Below are positions 37,014-46,080 of a stretch of DNA of 64,000 bases, in pieces. A program made the translations under genes and the position numbers. The notes under the pieces were generated by a model. It saw only the letters and a list, made by a program, of their open reading frames with translations, had not been told where the DNA came from and did not search any database. The first letter of the stretch is position 1. Each line of letters starts with the position of its first letter. This stretch comes from Roseiarcus sp963816065 (GTDB taxonomy: Bacteria; Pseudomonadota; Alphaproteobacteria; Rhizobiales; Beijerinckiaceae), in NCBI GenBank assembly GCA_963816065.1, contig CAWFJG010000019.1, positions 248,001 to 312,000 of the forward strand, written 5' to 3'.

Positions 37014-37322
37014 TCACGCGGCCTTTGCTTCCGGCTCGGCTTCGGCGCGCTTCTTCTCGACCTCGCGCTTGAGGGTCAGGGCGCCCTCGGAGAGTTCCGC
37101 ATCGCGCGCCTTGACGAGAAAATTGTCGAGCCCGCCGCGATGCTCGACCGAACGCAGCGCCGCGGCGCTGACGCGCAGACGCACCGAGCGCTCGAGCAAA
37201 TCCGAAAGCAGCGTGACCTGGACGAGGTTCGGCAAGAAGCGCGTGCGCGTCTTGCGGTTGGAGTGGCTGACCTTGTTGCCGTACAGAACGGCCTTGCCCG
37301 TCAGCTCGCAGCGGCGTGACAT
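37014..37322 (-). CDS. rpmB: 50S ribosomal protein L28
   Basis: A 102-residue basic protein starting MSRRCELTGKAVLYGNKVSH then NRKTRTRFLPNLVQV, the conserved L28 N-terminus. The C-terminus (VEKKRAEAEPEAKAA) is longer than in E. coli, normal for alphaproteobacteria. The ATG at 37322 begins the conserved part; the open frame upstream has none. Confidence 0.95.
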   Translation of the reverse strand: MSRRCELTGKAVLYGNKVSHSNRKTRTRFLPNLVQVTLLSDLLERSVRLRVSAAALRSVEHRGGLDNFLVKARDAELSEGALTLKREVEKKRAEAEPEAKAA

Positions 37323-37524
37323 CGCGCAAAATCCTTCGCAAACAATTTGGACGCGAGGTCCTGACAAACGAAAACGGGCCGCCTCGGTCAAGAAAGCGTC
37401 CCGCCGGTCGGTCCGGCCCTGGCTCGTTGGGTCGCGCGTCTATAGGGGTCGCGGGATTCCGCGTCAAGTTGTACATCCGCCAAACTTCTGGCAAGGCGCG
37501 CGGGCGCCGCGAAAGGAAGCCACC

Positions 37525-38239
37525 TTGATCGACCTCGCCCATCCCGCCGATCCGCTCGACGCTGTCGCGCACCTCGAGGCGTTGCGCACGGCGATCGCGC
37601 GGCGGGCGCGCGATTGCGACCGCGATCCCGCCGGGGTCAAGCTCGTCGCGGTGTCGAAGACCTTTTCGGCCGACGAAATCTGGCCGACGATCGCGGTCGG
37701 CGGCCAGACGGTTTTCGGAGAGAACAGGGTGCAGGAGGCGGTCCCGAAATGGCGGGATCTCAGGGCCCGCGCCGGAGCGCTTGGCAAAACAATCGAACTG
37801 CACCTGATCGGGCCGCTGCAGAGCAACAAGGCGCGCGAGGCGGTCGAGCATTTCGACGTGATCGAGACGGTCGATCGGGAGAAGATCGCAGCGGCCCTGG
37901 CCCACGAGATCCAACGGCTCGGCAGGCGCCCGCGCCTCTATGTCGAGGTCAACACCGGCGCCGAGCCGCAGAAGGCAGGCATCCTGCCGCAAGAGGCCGA
38001 CGCCTTCCTCGCCCGTTGTCGCGACCGTCCATGGTCTCGAGATCGAAGGCCTGATGGCGATCCCGCCGGTCGGCGAACAGGCCTCGCCCCATTTCGCCCT
38101 GCTTGGCGAGATCGCCAAGCGCAACGGCCTTGACCAACTCTCCATGGGGATGAGCGCGGACTGGCCGCTGGCGGTTCAGCTCGGCGCGACCGCGGTCCGG
38201 GTCGGCAGCGCCATTTTTGGCAGCCGCGTGGACCGCTAG
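37525..38239 (+). pseudogene. YggS/PLPBP-family pyridoxal phosphate homeostasis protein, broken by one frameshift
   Basis: The first frame has VKLVAVSKTFSADEI (PLP-binding Lys), FGENRVQEA, ELHLIGPLQSNKAREAVEHF and YVEVNTGAEPQKAG. At about 38025 one extra C moves the reading to a second frame with VHGLEIEGLMAIPPVGEQAS, LDQLSMGMSADWPLAVQLGA and VRVGSAIFGSR. The joined product of about 237 residues is a standard YggS, which buffers free PLP. The start is TTG with AAGGAAG upstream; an ATG is absent nearby. Confidence 0.82.
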
Positions 38240-38435
38240 CACGCGATGGTATACGGGATGCGCCGCTCACCCCGCCACGAGAGCCCGACCGATCTCGGGG
38301 AAGAACCAGCTCCCAGGCGAAAACCCGGGAGTGGCCCCGCGAGAGGCTGAATGACGGCTTTTGGCGCCGTTCTTTCAGAACGCATCCTGCTTTAGCGCCC
38401 CAGTTCCGCTCACAACGCGAGTACAATAGGATTCC

Positions 38436-39143
38436 ATGGCGGTTCTTGTCTTCCTTCTCAGTGTCCTCCTGCTGGCCGCGGGCCTCGCGAGCGGTTACGC
38501 GAGCCTCGATCTCGTTCCGACGGTCATGGGACTGGTCTACGCCTGCGCTGGCGTCGTCTCGATCGCCGCCGCGGTCATCGTTTTCGCCCTCGGCCTCGTC
38601 GCCGTTCGTCTGGGCCGACTGAGCCGCACGCTAAAGGAGCAGACGGCCGCCCTCGCGAGGCTCGCCGCCGTGGCGCCCGCGCTCGCCGAGCCGACCACCG
38701 GATTCGAGCCTGAGGCCGAGGTCGGGCCCGCAAGCGCACGCGTCGAGCCGCTCGCGATGATGGAGGACGGCGCGGAGCTCGAACCCTTAGGCGAGCCGGA
38801 GTCCGGAGCCCGAGGGCCGGCCGGAGAGGGCTTGGCGGGGGCGGTCGAGGGCGGGATCGAGCCGCCGGAAGCCTGGGAGGTCCGGGACTCTCCGAAAGAG
38901 GTCGAGGAGCCGCTGAACGAGAACCGCGCCGGCCGCCTGCCGACGCTCGCAGCTATCGAGCGGGCGATCGAGACTCCGGAGACGCCGCCGACCTTGATCG
39001 GCCGCTACACGTCCAGCGGCGCCCATTACATGATCTTCTCCGACGGTTCGATCGAGGCCGAGACCGACGAGGGCGGCTTCAAGTTCGCCTCGATGGGCGA
39101 CTTCAAGAAGTTCCTGTTCGACCGCTCCGGCGGCAAAGTCTGA
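38436..39143 (+). CDS. Membrane-anchored protein of unknown function
   Basis: A 235-residue protein with two N-terminal helices (VLVFLLSVLLLAAGLASGYA and VYACAGVVSIAAAVIVFALG), a short coiled segment (LSRTLKEQTAALARLAAV), an acidic Pro/Glu-rich linker of about 90 residues, and a compact C-terminal domain. That domain reads IGRYTSSGAHYMIFSDGSIE and GFKFASMGDFKKFLFDR. The tail resembles short beta-rich sensor-like segments seen at the end of many alphaproteobacterial membrane proteins, but the function is unknown to me. Confidence 0.6.
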   Translation: MAVLVFLLSVLLLAAGLASGYASLDLVPTVMGLVYACAGVVSIAAAVIVFALGLVAVRLGRLSRTLKEQTAALARLAAVAPALAEPTTGFEPEAEVGPASARVEPLAMMEDGAELEPLGEPESGARGPAGEGLAGAVEGGIEPPEAWEVRDSPKEVEEPLNENRAGRLPTLAAIERAIETPETPPTLIGRYTSSGAHYMIFSDGSIEAETDEGGFKFASMGDFKKFLFDRSGGKV

Positions 39144-39242
39144 GCGGCTCGGCCGCGATGATTTTTGTTGCAGACGCCGAGTCGCAATTCTGCGACATTC
39201 CGCCGCGCGCGGTCCAACAGGGACGGCGAGGGGAGACGGCAT

Positions 39243-39902
39243 ATGACGCTTCGGATCAACGACATCGCTCCGGATTTTACCGCCCAGACGACCAAGGGCC
39301 CGATCCGCTTTCACGACTGGATCGGCGACCAGTGGGCGATCCTGTTCTCGCATCCCAAGGATTTCACGCCTGTTTGCACCACCGAACTGGGCTACATGGC
39401 GAAGATCGAACCGGAGTTCACCCGGCGCAGCGCCAAGCTGATCGGGCTCAGCGTCGATCCGATCGACAGCCACTCGCGCTGGCTCGACGACATCGAGGAG
39501 ACGCAGGGGGCCAAGGTCAATTATCCGATCATCGGCGACAGCGACCTCAACGTGGCGAAGCTCTACAACATGCTGCCGGCCGAGGAGCCGGGCACGTCGG
39601 ACGGCCGCACCGCCGCGACCAATCAGACGGTCCGCTCGGTTTTCATCGTCGGTCCGGACAAGAAGATCAAGCTGATGCTGACCTACCCGATGACCACGGG
39701 GCGCAACTTCGACGAAATCCTGCGGGTGCTCGATTCGATGCAGCTCACGGCGAAGCACAAGGTCGCAACGCCGGCCAACTGGAAGCAGGGCGACGACGTG
39801 ATTATCGCGGGCTCTGTGTCGGACGAGGATGCGAAGACGCTGTTTCCGAGCGGCTGGACGGCGCCCAGGCCTTATCTTCGCATCACCAAGCAGCCTGGCT
39901 GA
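39243..39902 (+). CDS. 1-Cys peroxiredoxin (Prx6 type)
   Basis: A 219-residue peroxiredoxin. The peroxidatic Cys45 is in DFTPVCTTELGYMAKIEPEF, and it is the only cysteine in the protein, so it is a true 1-Cys enzyme that needs an external thiol or other reductant. NQTVRSVFIVGPDKKIKLML and YPMTTGRNFDEILRV match the Prx6 branch. GGGGAGA lies a few bases before the ATG. It reduces peroxides and, by proximity to a persulfide dioxygenase gene, may also meet reactive sulfur species. Confidence 0.92.
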   Translation: MTLRINDIAPDFTAQTTKGPIRFHDWIGDQWAILFSHPKDFTPVCTTELGYMAKIEPEFTRRSAKLIGLSVDPIDSHSRWLDDIEETQGAKVNYPIIGDSDLNVAKLYNMLPAEEPGTSDGRTAATNQTVRSVFIVGPDKKIKLMLTYPMTTGRNFDEILRVLDSMQLTAKHKVATPANWKQGDDVIIAGSVSDEDAKTLFPSGWTAPRPYLRITKQPG

Positions 39903-40179
39903 GCCGGCAGGCGGGACCACGTCCGCGCTTCGAGCAGGAGGGTGGATCCGAGGGGCGCCAGGGCGAGGAGCGGCTCTACAACGGCGCGTCGGTAGGTGCT
40001 ATATCGAGTTCGGCGGGGAATAGATCGGCCTCGTCGACATCGATTCCTCCCCGGGGCCCAAGCCGCGGGGAGCTGTGACGAGCCGAGCATCGCGCTGCGG
40101 AACAACGCGGCTCCGTTCGACGCCCAGCGCAATGTGCGGGTTTCGGGATCTGACACGCCAAGGGAGCGGGGAGGGGACC

Positions 40180-41208
40180 ATGATTTTCCGTCAACTGTTC
40201 GACAGCGTCTCGAGCACTTACACCTATGTGCTGGCGAGCCGGCGCGGCGGCGAGGCGCTGATCATCGATCCGGTGCTGGAAAAGGTCGACCGTTACGTCA
40301 AGCTGATGGAGGAACTCGAGCTCAAGCTGCTCAAGGCGGTCGACACCCATCTGCACGCCGACCACATCACGGGGCTCGGCGCGCTGCGCGACCGCACCCA
40401 TTGCGTGACCGTGATGGGCGAGCAAAGCAATGTCGACGTCGTGTCGATGCGGGTCGGCGACGGCGACCGGCTGACCATCGAGGGCATCAGCCTCGACGTG
40501 CTCTACACCCCCGGCCACACCGACAATTCCTACAGCTTTCTGTTGGGCGACCGCGTCTTCACCGGAGATACGCTGCTCATTCGCGGCACCGGACGCACCG
40601 ACTTCCAGAACGGCGACTCGCGCGCGCAGTGGCAGAGCCTGCAGCGGCTGCTCGGGCTGCCGGACGAGACCCTCGTCTTCCCCGCGCACGACTACAAGGG
40701 CGACACGGTCAGCACCATTGCCGAGGAAAAGCGCTTCAACCCTCGGCTCAAGGTGCGCGACGCGGACGAATACGCTGTGCTGATGGCCTCGCTCCATCTG
40801 CCGAACCCGAAGATGATGGACGTCGCGGTGCCCGCCAACATGCATCAGGGCCTGCATCAGGAGGAGGTCGCGCGCCGCGGCTGGGCCTTTGACGCGGAGG
40901 CGGCGAAAGGCCTGCTCGGACGCGCGGACGTCGTCCTGATCGACCTGCGCGAAAAGGGCGAAAGGGAGCGGAAAGGGGCGATCCCGGGGTCCCTGCACGC
41001 GCCCTATGCCGATCTGATCGAAAACATCGACGACGGCGGCCTGATTCACGAGTTGGCCGAGAGCGGCAAGACGATCGTCTTCTACTGCGCCTTCGGCGAA
41101 CGCTCCGCGATGGCGGTGCAGGCCGCCCAGGACAAGGGCCTGACGGCGGCCCGCCACATCGAGGGCGGCATGGCCGCCTGGACCCAGGCGGGGGGCGCGC
41201 GAAGGTAG
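40180..41208 (+). CDS. Persulfide dioxygenase-type MBL-fold protein fused to a rhodanese domain
   Basis: A 342-residue fusion. Residues 1-230 are an ETHE1-like metallo-beta-lactamase domain with iron ligands in AVDTHLHADHITGLGALR, YTPGHTDNSYSFLLGD, VFTGDTLLIRGTGRTDFQNG and FPAHDYKGDTVSTI. Residues 240-342 are a rhodanese domain with an active-site loop CAFGERSAM (Cys present). Persulfide dioxygenases oxidise glutathione persulfide to sulfite; the rhodanese moves sulfane sulfur to thiosulfate. GAGGGGACC precedes the ATG. The gap from 39903 to 40179 holds no gene. Confidence 0.9.
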   Translation: MIFRQLFDSVSSTYTYVLASRRGGEALIIDPVLEKVDRYVKLMEELELKLLKAVDTHLHADHITGLGALRDRTHCVTVMGEQSNVDVVSMRVGDGDRLTIEGISLDVLYTPGHTDNSYSFLLGDRVFTGDTLLIRGTGRTDFQNGDSRAQWQSLQRLLGLPDETLVFPAHDYKGDTVSTIAEEKRFNPRLKVRDADEYAVLMASLHLPNPKMMDVAVPANMHQGLHQEEVARRGWAFDAEAAKGLLGRADVVLIDLREKGERERKGAIPGSLHAPYADLIENIDDGGLIHELAESGKTIVFYCAFGERSAMAVQAAQDKGLTAARHIEGGMAAWTQAGGARR

Positions 41209-41315
41209 GGCGCATCGGAATCGCGTCGCGCCTCCCCTCGTCGGCCCGCCGCCGAGGGCGATCCGGCCGCGCCCTACAACCTGGGTCCGGCCGATTTCGC
41301 CAGGCTGTCCCTTTG

Positions 41316-41436
41316 CCTGTTTCGAGCCTGTTATGTGCCTGTTAATGACCTGTTCCGGCCCTGTTAAATCGCCTGTTCCACGCCCCGTTCGCCCCACAAC
41401 CGTAAGGTTGTAAAGCCTGGAAGTGCATGATATTGC
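41316..41436 (-). repeat. Phased AACAGG element, copy B
   Basis: Read on the minus strand from 41436: the motif GCAATATCATG (41436-41426), a perfect hairpin ACAACC-TTAC-GGTTGT (41411-41396), then the AACAGG array. On the plus strand the units are CCTGTT at 41316, 41327, 41338, 41349, 41360 and 41372, so spacing is 11, 11, 11, 11 and 12 bases. Motif, hairpin and array keep the order and nearly the distances of copy A. It also lies between two convergent genes. No GCCTGCTAGCAGGC palindrome was found here. Confidence 0.8.
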
Positions 41437-41536
41437 ACAATTTTCAAGGGCGGATGGGGACCGAGACGAAAAAAACGAGCCTGTTTTGCAGCCGCCTGGA
41501 TTGTCGACGGCGTCCCGGAATCGGAAGGATCTCGTC

Positions 41537-42991
41537 CTATTCGACCATCAGCCCGCACCGCGCGAGCTCGGCGAGCAACTCGTCGAGCCGCCGTTCCGCC
41601 TCTTCGGCCCCGACCTCGAATCGCTCGCCGAATTCGGCGGCGAGCTCCGCGCGCGTCCGGCTGCCGTCGATGAGCGAGACAAGTCCCAGCATTCTGGGCT
41701 CGTCGATGGGGATCATTGCGTGCCGCAATGTCGCCAGCGGGCTTTCGCCGCGAGCAGCCTGGACGCGGGCGAGGGCGCTCGCCTTGGGGCGGTCGCAGCA
41801 GATGCGGACGCAAGCAGGCTGTGCGGTCCGAAGCTCGACGACATGCGCGAGGAACAGGCGGATGATCGGCTCGCAGAGGGCCTCCGCCTCGTCCTCCGAG
41901 CCGAGCCGCACACCGAGCGGATAAGCCTCGGCGAGCCGGACCAGAAAGGCGGCAAGCCGCGGATTGTTGGTTTTGAGTTTGGCGCCGCGGCTCGACAGGA
42001 AAGCCGCTCCGTCTGGGCCGTGAGGATCGGCTTCGACGATCTCCAGGTTCGCGAACGCCCAAAGCCCGATCAGCCTGGTCGGCTCGATGCGCCTGTCGGC
42101 CCCGCCGCCGCGTCCGAACACCGAGTACCGGAACGTCCGCACCGCCCGGAAGTCGGCAAGCTGCTCGAAACGAACCCAGTCGCCGCCGGCGCGCGCCCGG
42201 ATCGCCTCGTACGCCTCGGACGGGAAAAAGGCTTCGGCGCTCAGGCTCGGATCCGCGTCGCAGAGATAGGTCAAGCCGAACTGCGAGGCGTGCGCAACGA
42301 CATCGACGAGAAGCTGGGGCGCGAAGTCCGGACTGAGCTCGTCATGAAAGAGGACCTCGGCGGGGCGCTGCAACATCCGCCGTGCAAGGCTTTTCAGGGC
42401 GGCCTCGTCAGCCTCGGCGTCGGACCAGGCCTCAATCGCTTCGGCAAGATAGGCGCACGCGGCGTCGAGCTTGGCCTTCGGGTCGTCGATCGCATCCGTC
42501 ACGACGAGCAGCATGTCGCGGATCGCCTGGTTGAACCGCGACGCCGGCAGCGTGGAGTAGCTGACGACGGCGACGCCGTCGCGCGCGAGGCGTTCGCCGA
42601 TGACGCGCAGGAGCGCGGCGCGGACGGGGGCTGGCGCCCACGCGTAGACGCCGTGCGCCACGATGACGTCGAATGCGCCGAGCCCTGCGTCGGCGTCCGC
42701 GAGATCGCGCGCGTGAAAGCGGACGTTGCTCGAGCCGCAAAGCGCCGCAGTCGCGCGCGCTGTGGCGACCGTCGCCGGGGCGAGGTCGAGGCCGACAAAC
42801 TCGGCGTCCGGAGCGGCGAGCGCCATGTTGATGAGATTGACGCCCTCGCCGCAGCCGATTTCGAGGACGCGCGACCCCTCCATCGGCGCGACCGCCCGGC
42901 CGTGCAGCCGGGCGAGCGCGCCGAGCGAAGCCGGATCGGTGTAGCCGAAGATCTGGCTCGGATACCGGATCCGATCATAGACGTTGGTCAC
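41537..42991 (-). CDS. Class I SAM-dependent methyltransferase with regulatory domain, copy 1
   Basis: A 484-residue protein starting from GTG with TNVYDRIRYPSQIFGYTDPA. The SAM-binding motif I is VLEIGCGEGVNLINMAL, motif II region EFVGLDLAPATVATARATA, and FDVIVAHGVYAWAP follows. From residue 200 on it matches the methyltransferase regulatory region (EVLFHDELSPDFAPQLLVDV, FEQLADFRAVRTFRYSVFGR), followed by a winged-helix-like end. It is a tandem paralogue of the next gene. The substrate is unknown. Confidence 0.85.
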   Translation of the reverse strand: MTNVYDRIRYPSQIFGYTDPASLGALARLHGRAVAPMEGSRVLEIGCGEGVNLINMALAAPDAEFVGLDLAPATVATARATAALCGSSNVRFHARDLADADAGLGAFDVIVAHGVYAWAPAPVRAALLRVIGERLARDGVAVVSYSTLPASRFNQAIRDMLLVVTDAIDDPKAKLDAACAYLAEAIEAWSDAEADEAALKSLARRMLQRPAEVLFHDELSPDFAPQLLVDVVAHASQFGLTYLCDADPSLSAEAFFPSEAYEAIRARAGGDWVRFEQLADFRAVRTFRYSVFGRGGGADRRIEPTRLIGLWAFANLEIVEADPHGPDGAAFLSSRGAKLKTNNPRLAAFLVRLAEAYPLGVRLGSEDEAEALCEPIIRLFLAHVVELRTAQPACVRICCDRPKASALARVQAARGESPLATLRHAMIPIDEPRMLGLVSLIDGSRTRAELAAEFGERFEVGAEEAERRLDELLAELARCGLMVE

Positions 42992-43009
42992 GCGCGCTTC
43001 CTGTCCGCG

Positions 43010-44458
43010 CTATCCGGCCATCAGCCCCAGCCGCGCAAAGCCGGCGAGCGCCTCGTCGAGCCGCCTCGTGGCCTCGTCGGCCGGGGGCCCGGGCAGTCGG
43101 CCGAGCGTGTCGGCGAGCTCGCTCCGGGTGCGGGTTCCATCCATCAGCGGAACGATGGCGAGCGCGGCCGGCTCCGCGATCTGCGCCATCGTGTGGCGCA
43201 GCGTCGCGAGCTTCGTCTCGCCGCGCGCCGCCTGGACGCGCGCGAGTGGGCTCGCCGTCGGACGCGGCCCGGGCCGGGCGAGGAGCGGCGGCGGCGCGGC
43301 GGCGAGCTGGATCACCTGGGTGACGAACAACCGGTAGAGGTGGTCGGCGAGCCCCTCGATGTCCGGCCCCAGGTCGAGCGGGACGGCGCCAGGGAAGGAT
43401 TCGGCGAGGCGGGTCAGCAGCGCGACGAGCTGTGGGTTGTTGGTCCTGAGCCTGGCCCCGCCGGCCGAGACGAACAGCGCGCCCTCCGCCGCGCCGGCGT
43501 CCTCGATCCGGAGGTCCGCGCTTGCCCACAGGCCCCGGAGGCGGGTCGGATCGCGGCGCCAGTCCGCCACGCCGCTGCGGCAGAAGATGGCGTTGCGAAA
43601 CGGTCTGAGATCGCGGAAATCGGAAAACTGCTCGAACCGCGCCCAGTCGCCGCCGGCGCGCGCGCTGAGCCGCGCCGACGCCTCGGTGGGGAAAAAGCCC
43701 TCGGCGCCGAGATTGGGTTCTGCGTCGCAGAGATAGGCGAGGCCGGCCGCGCCGGCGCGTCGCGCCACCTCGAGCAGGAGCTCGGGCGCATAGCCGGGCG
43801 CGAGCTCGTCGTGCAAAAGGACCTCGGGCGCCTTGCGCAGCATGCCCTTGGCGACGGCCTTCAGGGCGGCCTCGTCAGCTTCGGCGTCCGACCACAACTC
43901 GATCTGCTCGGCGAGGAAGGCGCGCGCCGCCTCGAGCTGCGCCCGCGGCTCGTCGATCCCCTCGGCTGCGACCAGGGCCATGTCGCGCAGGGCCTGCCGG
44001 AGGCGAGCCCCGGGAAGGGCGTTGAAGCTGACGAAGGCGAGTCCGTCGGGCCGAAGGCGCTCGCCGATGACGCGCATCAGCGCCGCGCGGACCGGGTCGG
44101 GCGTCCACGTGTAAACGCCATGCGCGACGATCACGTCGAAGACGCCGAATGCGCCGCCGATCCCGGCCAGATCGAGCGCATGGAAGGCGACGTTGGCGAG
44201 CCCCGAGGCCGCCGCCGTCTCGCGCGCCGCCACGATCGCCGTTTCGGCGAGATCGACGCCAACGAACTCGGCGCCGGGCGCGCCGAACGCCATGTTGATC
44301 AGGTTGAGGCCCTCGCCGCAGCCGATCTCGAGCACGCGCGCGGCGCCGAACGGCCGGACGGTGCGGCCGACGAGAGTCGCGATCGCGCCGATCGAGGACG
44401 GGTGGGTCTGGGGATAGACCTGGCTAGGGTAGCGGACGCGATCGTAGATGTTGGTCAG
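43010..44458 (-). CDS. Class I SAM-dependent methyltransferase with regulatory domain, copy 2
   Basis: A 482-residue paralogue of the preceding gene, with motif I VLEIGCGEGLNLINMAFGAP, EFVGVDLAETAIVAARETAA and FDVIVAHGVYTWTPDPV, and the regulatory region EVLLHDELAPGYAPELLLEV. By alignment to copy 1 (start TNVYDR) the initiator here must be the CTG at 44458 (TNIYDR); there is no ATG, GTG or TTG between the upstream kinase stop and the conserved region. AAAGGGG precedes it. It starts 11 bases after the adenosine kinase and ends 18 bases before copy 1, so the three form one operon. Confidence 0.82.
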   Translation of the reverse strand: MTNIYDRVRYPSQVYPQTHPSSIGAIATLVGRTVRPFGAARVLEIGCGEGLNLINMAFGAPGAEFVGVDLAETAIVAARETAAASGLANVAFHALDLAGIGGAFGVFDVIVAHGVYTWTPDPVRAALMRVIGERLRPDGLAFVSFNALPGARLRQALRDMALVAAEGIDEPRAQLEAARAFLAEQIELWSDAEADEAALKAVAKGMLRKAPEVLLHDELAPGYAPELLLEVARRAGAAGLAYLCDAEPNLGAEGFFPTEASARLSARAGGDWARFEQFSDFRDLRPFRNAIFCRSGVADWRRDPTRLRGLWASADLRIEDAGAAEGALFVSAGGARLRTNNPQLVALLTRLAESFPGAVPLDLGPDIEGLADHLYRLFVTQVIQLAAAPPPLLARPGPRPTASPLARVQAARGETKLATLRHTMAQIAEPAALAIVPLMDGTRTRSELADTLGRLPGPPADEATRRLDEALAGFARLGLMAG

Positions 44459-44469
44459 GAGGGGCCCCT

Positions 44470-45470
44470 TTAGAGGAAAAGCTCGTTCTCCGCGGCCAGC
44501 GCCTTGAGAGAAACCTGCGGGCGGGCGCCGAGGTGCTGGATGATCTCCGCCGCCGCCAGCGCGCCGAGCCGGCCGCAGGTCGTCATGTCGCGATCCCGCG
44601 CGAGGCCGGCGAGGAATCCGGCCGCGAACATGTCGCCCGCGCCGGTCGTGTCGACGAGCCGCCCGATCGGGAAGGCGGGCGCCTCCCAGGTGCGCTCGCC
44701 TTCGACCACGACGCAGCCTTTCTCGGAGCGGGTGACGACGCCGAGCACGCCCTCGGCGCGCAGCGCGTCGAGCGCCTCGTCGAAATGCGGCGTCTCGTAC
44801 AGCGACAGGAGCTCGTCGGTGTTGGCGAAGATCGTGTCGACCGTCTTCGTCCGCATCAGCTCGATGAACTCGCCGCGGAAGCGGTCGACGCAGAACGAAT
44901 CCGACAGCGTCAGCGCGACCCGCCGCCCGGCGGCGTGGGCGAGCGCGCCCGCCTTCTGGAACGCCGACTTGGCGGCCGGCCGGTCCCACATGTAGCCCTC
45001 GAGATAGACGACCTTGCGCCGCGCGGACGAGGTCTTCGTCGACGTCGGGCGGCGCGAGATAGGTGCTGGCGCCGAGATAGGTGTTCATCGTGCGCTCGCC
45101 GTCGGGCGTGACATAGACGAAGCACCGCCCGGTCGCCGGCCCGTGCTCCGCCGGACGGGTGTCGAACGCCACGCCGGTCGAGCGGATGTCGGCGATGAAG
45201 GCTTGCCCAAGCGGATCGCGCTTGACCTTGCCGATATAGGCGGCGGAGACGCCGAGCGAAGCGACGCCGACGATGGTGTTGGCGGCCGAGCCGCCGGAGA
45301 TGACGCATCGGATCGACCCGGGCGGAGTAGAGCGCCTCGGCGCGATCCTCGTCGATCAGGGTCATCGCGCCCTTCACCATCTCCTGCGCGTCGAGATAGA
45401 CGTCGTCCGCATGGGCGAGAATATCGACCAGCGAATTGCCCAGGCCCAGAACTTCCAAGGTCGTCGTCAT
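44470..45470 (-). pseudogene. PfkB-family adenosine kinase, broken by two frameshifts
   Basis: Reading from ATG 45470: LEVLGLGNSLVDILAHADD and DAQEMVKGAMTLIDEDRAEA; a shift at about 45317 leads to CVISGGSAANTIVGVASLG, IGKVKRDPLGQAFIADIRS and GATGRCFVYVTPDGERTMNT-like sequence. A second shift at about 45025 leads to RRKVVYLEGYMWDRPAAKSA, VALTLSDSFCVDRFRGEF and GRLVDTTGAGDMFAAGFLAG (catalytic Asp in DTTGAGD). The parts join into a normal alphaproteobacterial adenosine kinase of about 333 residues, which recycles adenosine released from S-adenosylhomocysteine, fitting its two methyltransferase neighbours. Confidence 0.8.
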
Positions 45471-46080
45471 CGCCCCGCTCTCAAAATGTCCGCCCTTTGC
45501 GCTTTCGCACTGCGGCAAGGCGCGGTCAATCGCGACGGCGGCGCTCCTCGCGCCGAGGCGCCATCATGCCGCCGTCATGTCGTTCTGCGTGCTTCGGACG
45601 TTCACGAACCTCACACGGTCGGCGGCGTCGCGTCGGGGCGTTCGCCTATTCTGGCGCGGGCTCAATCCTTTCAGAGCGTTGAGGAGGGTTTTTCCGGGCG
45701 ACGTCGCCTCCGGAGGCGCCGACGGGTCCCTTCTACCCGTTCACGGGGAGGAGGCTCGGATGACGGGCGAGCTGAGCTTCGACAGCGGCCAATCGCCCGG
45801 GCCCCTCACCCCAGCTCTCTCCCCGTCGAAGCGCGGCGGGGGTCTCCGGGCGCGAAATCGATTTAACGACGGTCGTGACGCCACTATAGGATAGACAAGC
45901 GGAGCAGCCGCCGACGTCCTGTGAGGGGGCTCACAGACGGGGCGTCGGCGATCTGAGAGCACTGCGCACATCGAACTTCTCTCGCGGAGGAGTCGATGGC
46001 TGAACGAGCAGCGTATGTCGGGGCGCGGCCTGGAAGTCGGGGCGACTCGGCGTGGAAATCACCGCACGTAGGTGATCGCT
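45471..46080. other. 610-base gap with a REP-like repeat
   Basis: I find no gene. CGGGCCCCTCACCCCAGCTC, then TCTCCCCGTCGAAGCGCGGC and GGGG at about 45797-45845 resemble the REP-like sequence at 9449-9566. The rest is GC-rich with short frames only. The promoter of the adenosine kinase operon should be near 45475-45600. Confidence 0.4.

Noticed and set aside
41423..44473. A 1016-residue plus-strand protein
   Set aside because: It runs antisense to two conserved methyltransferase genes; the internal similarity comes only from their being paralogues.
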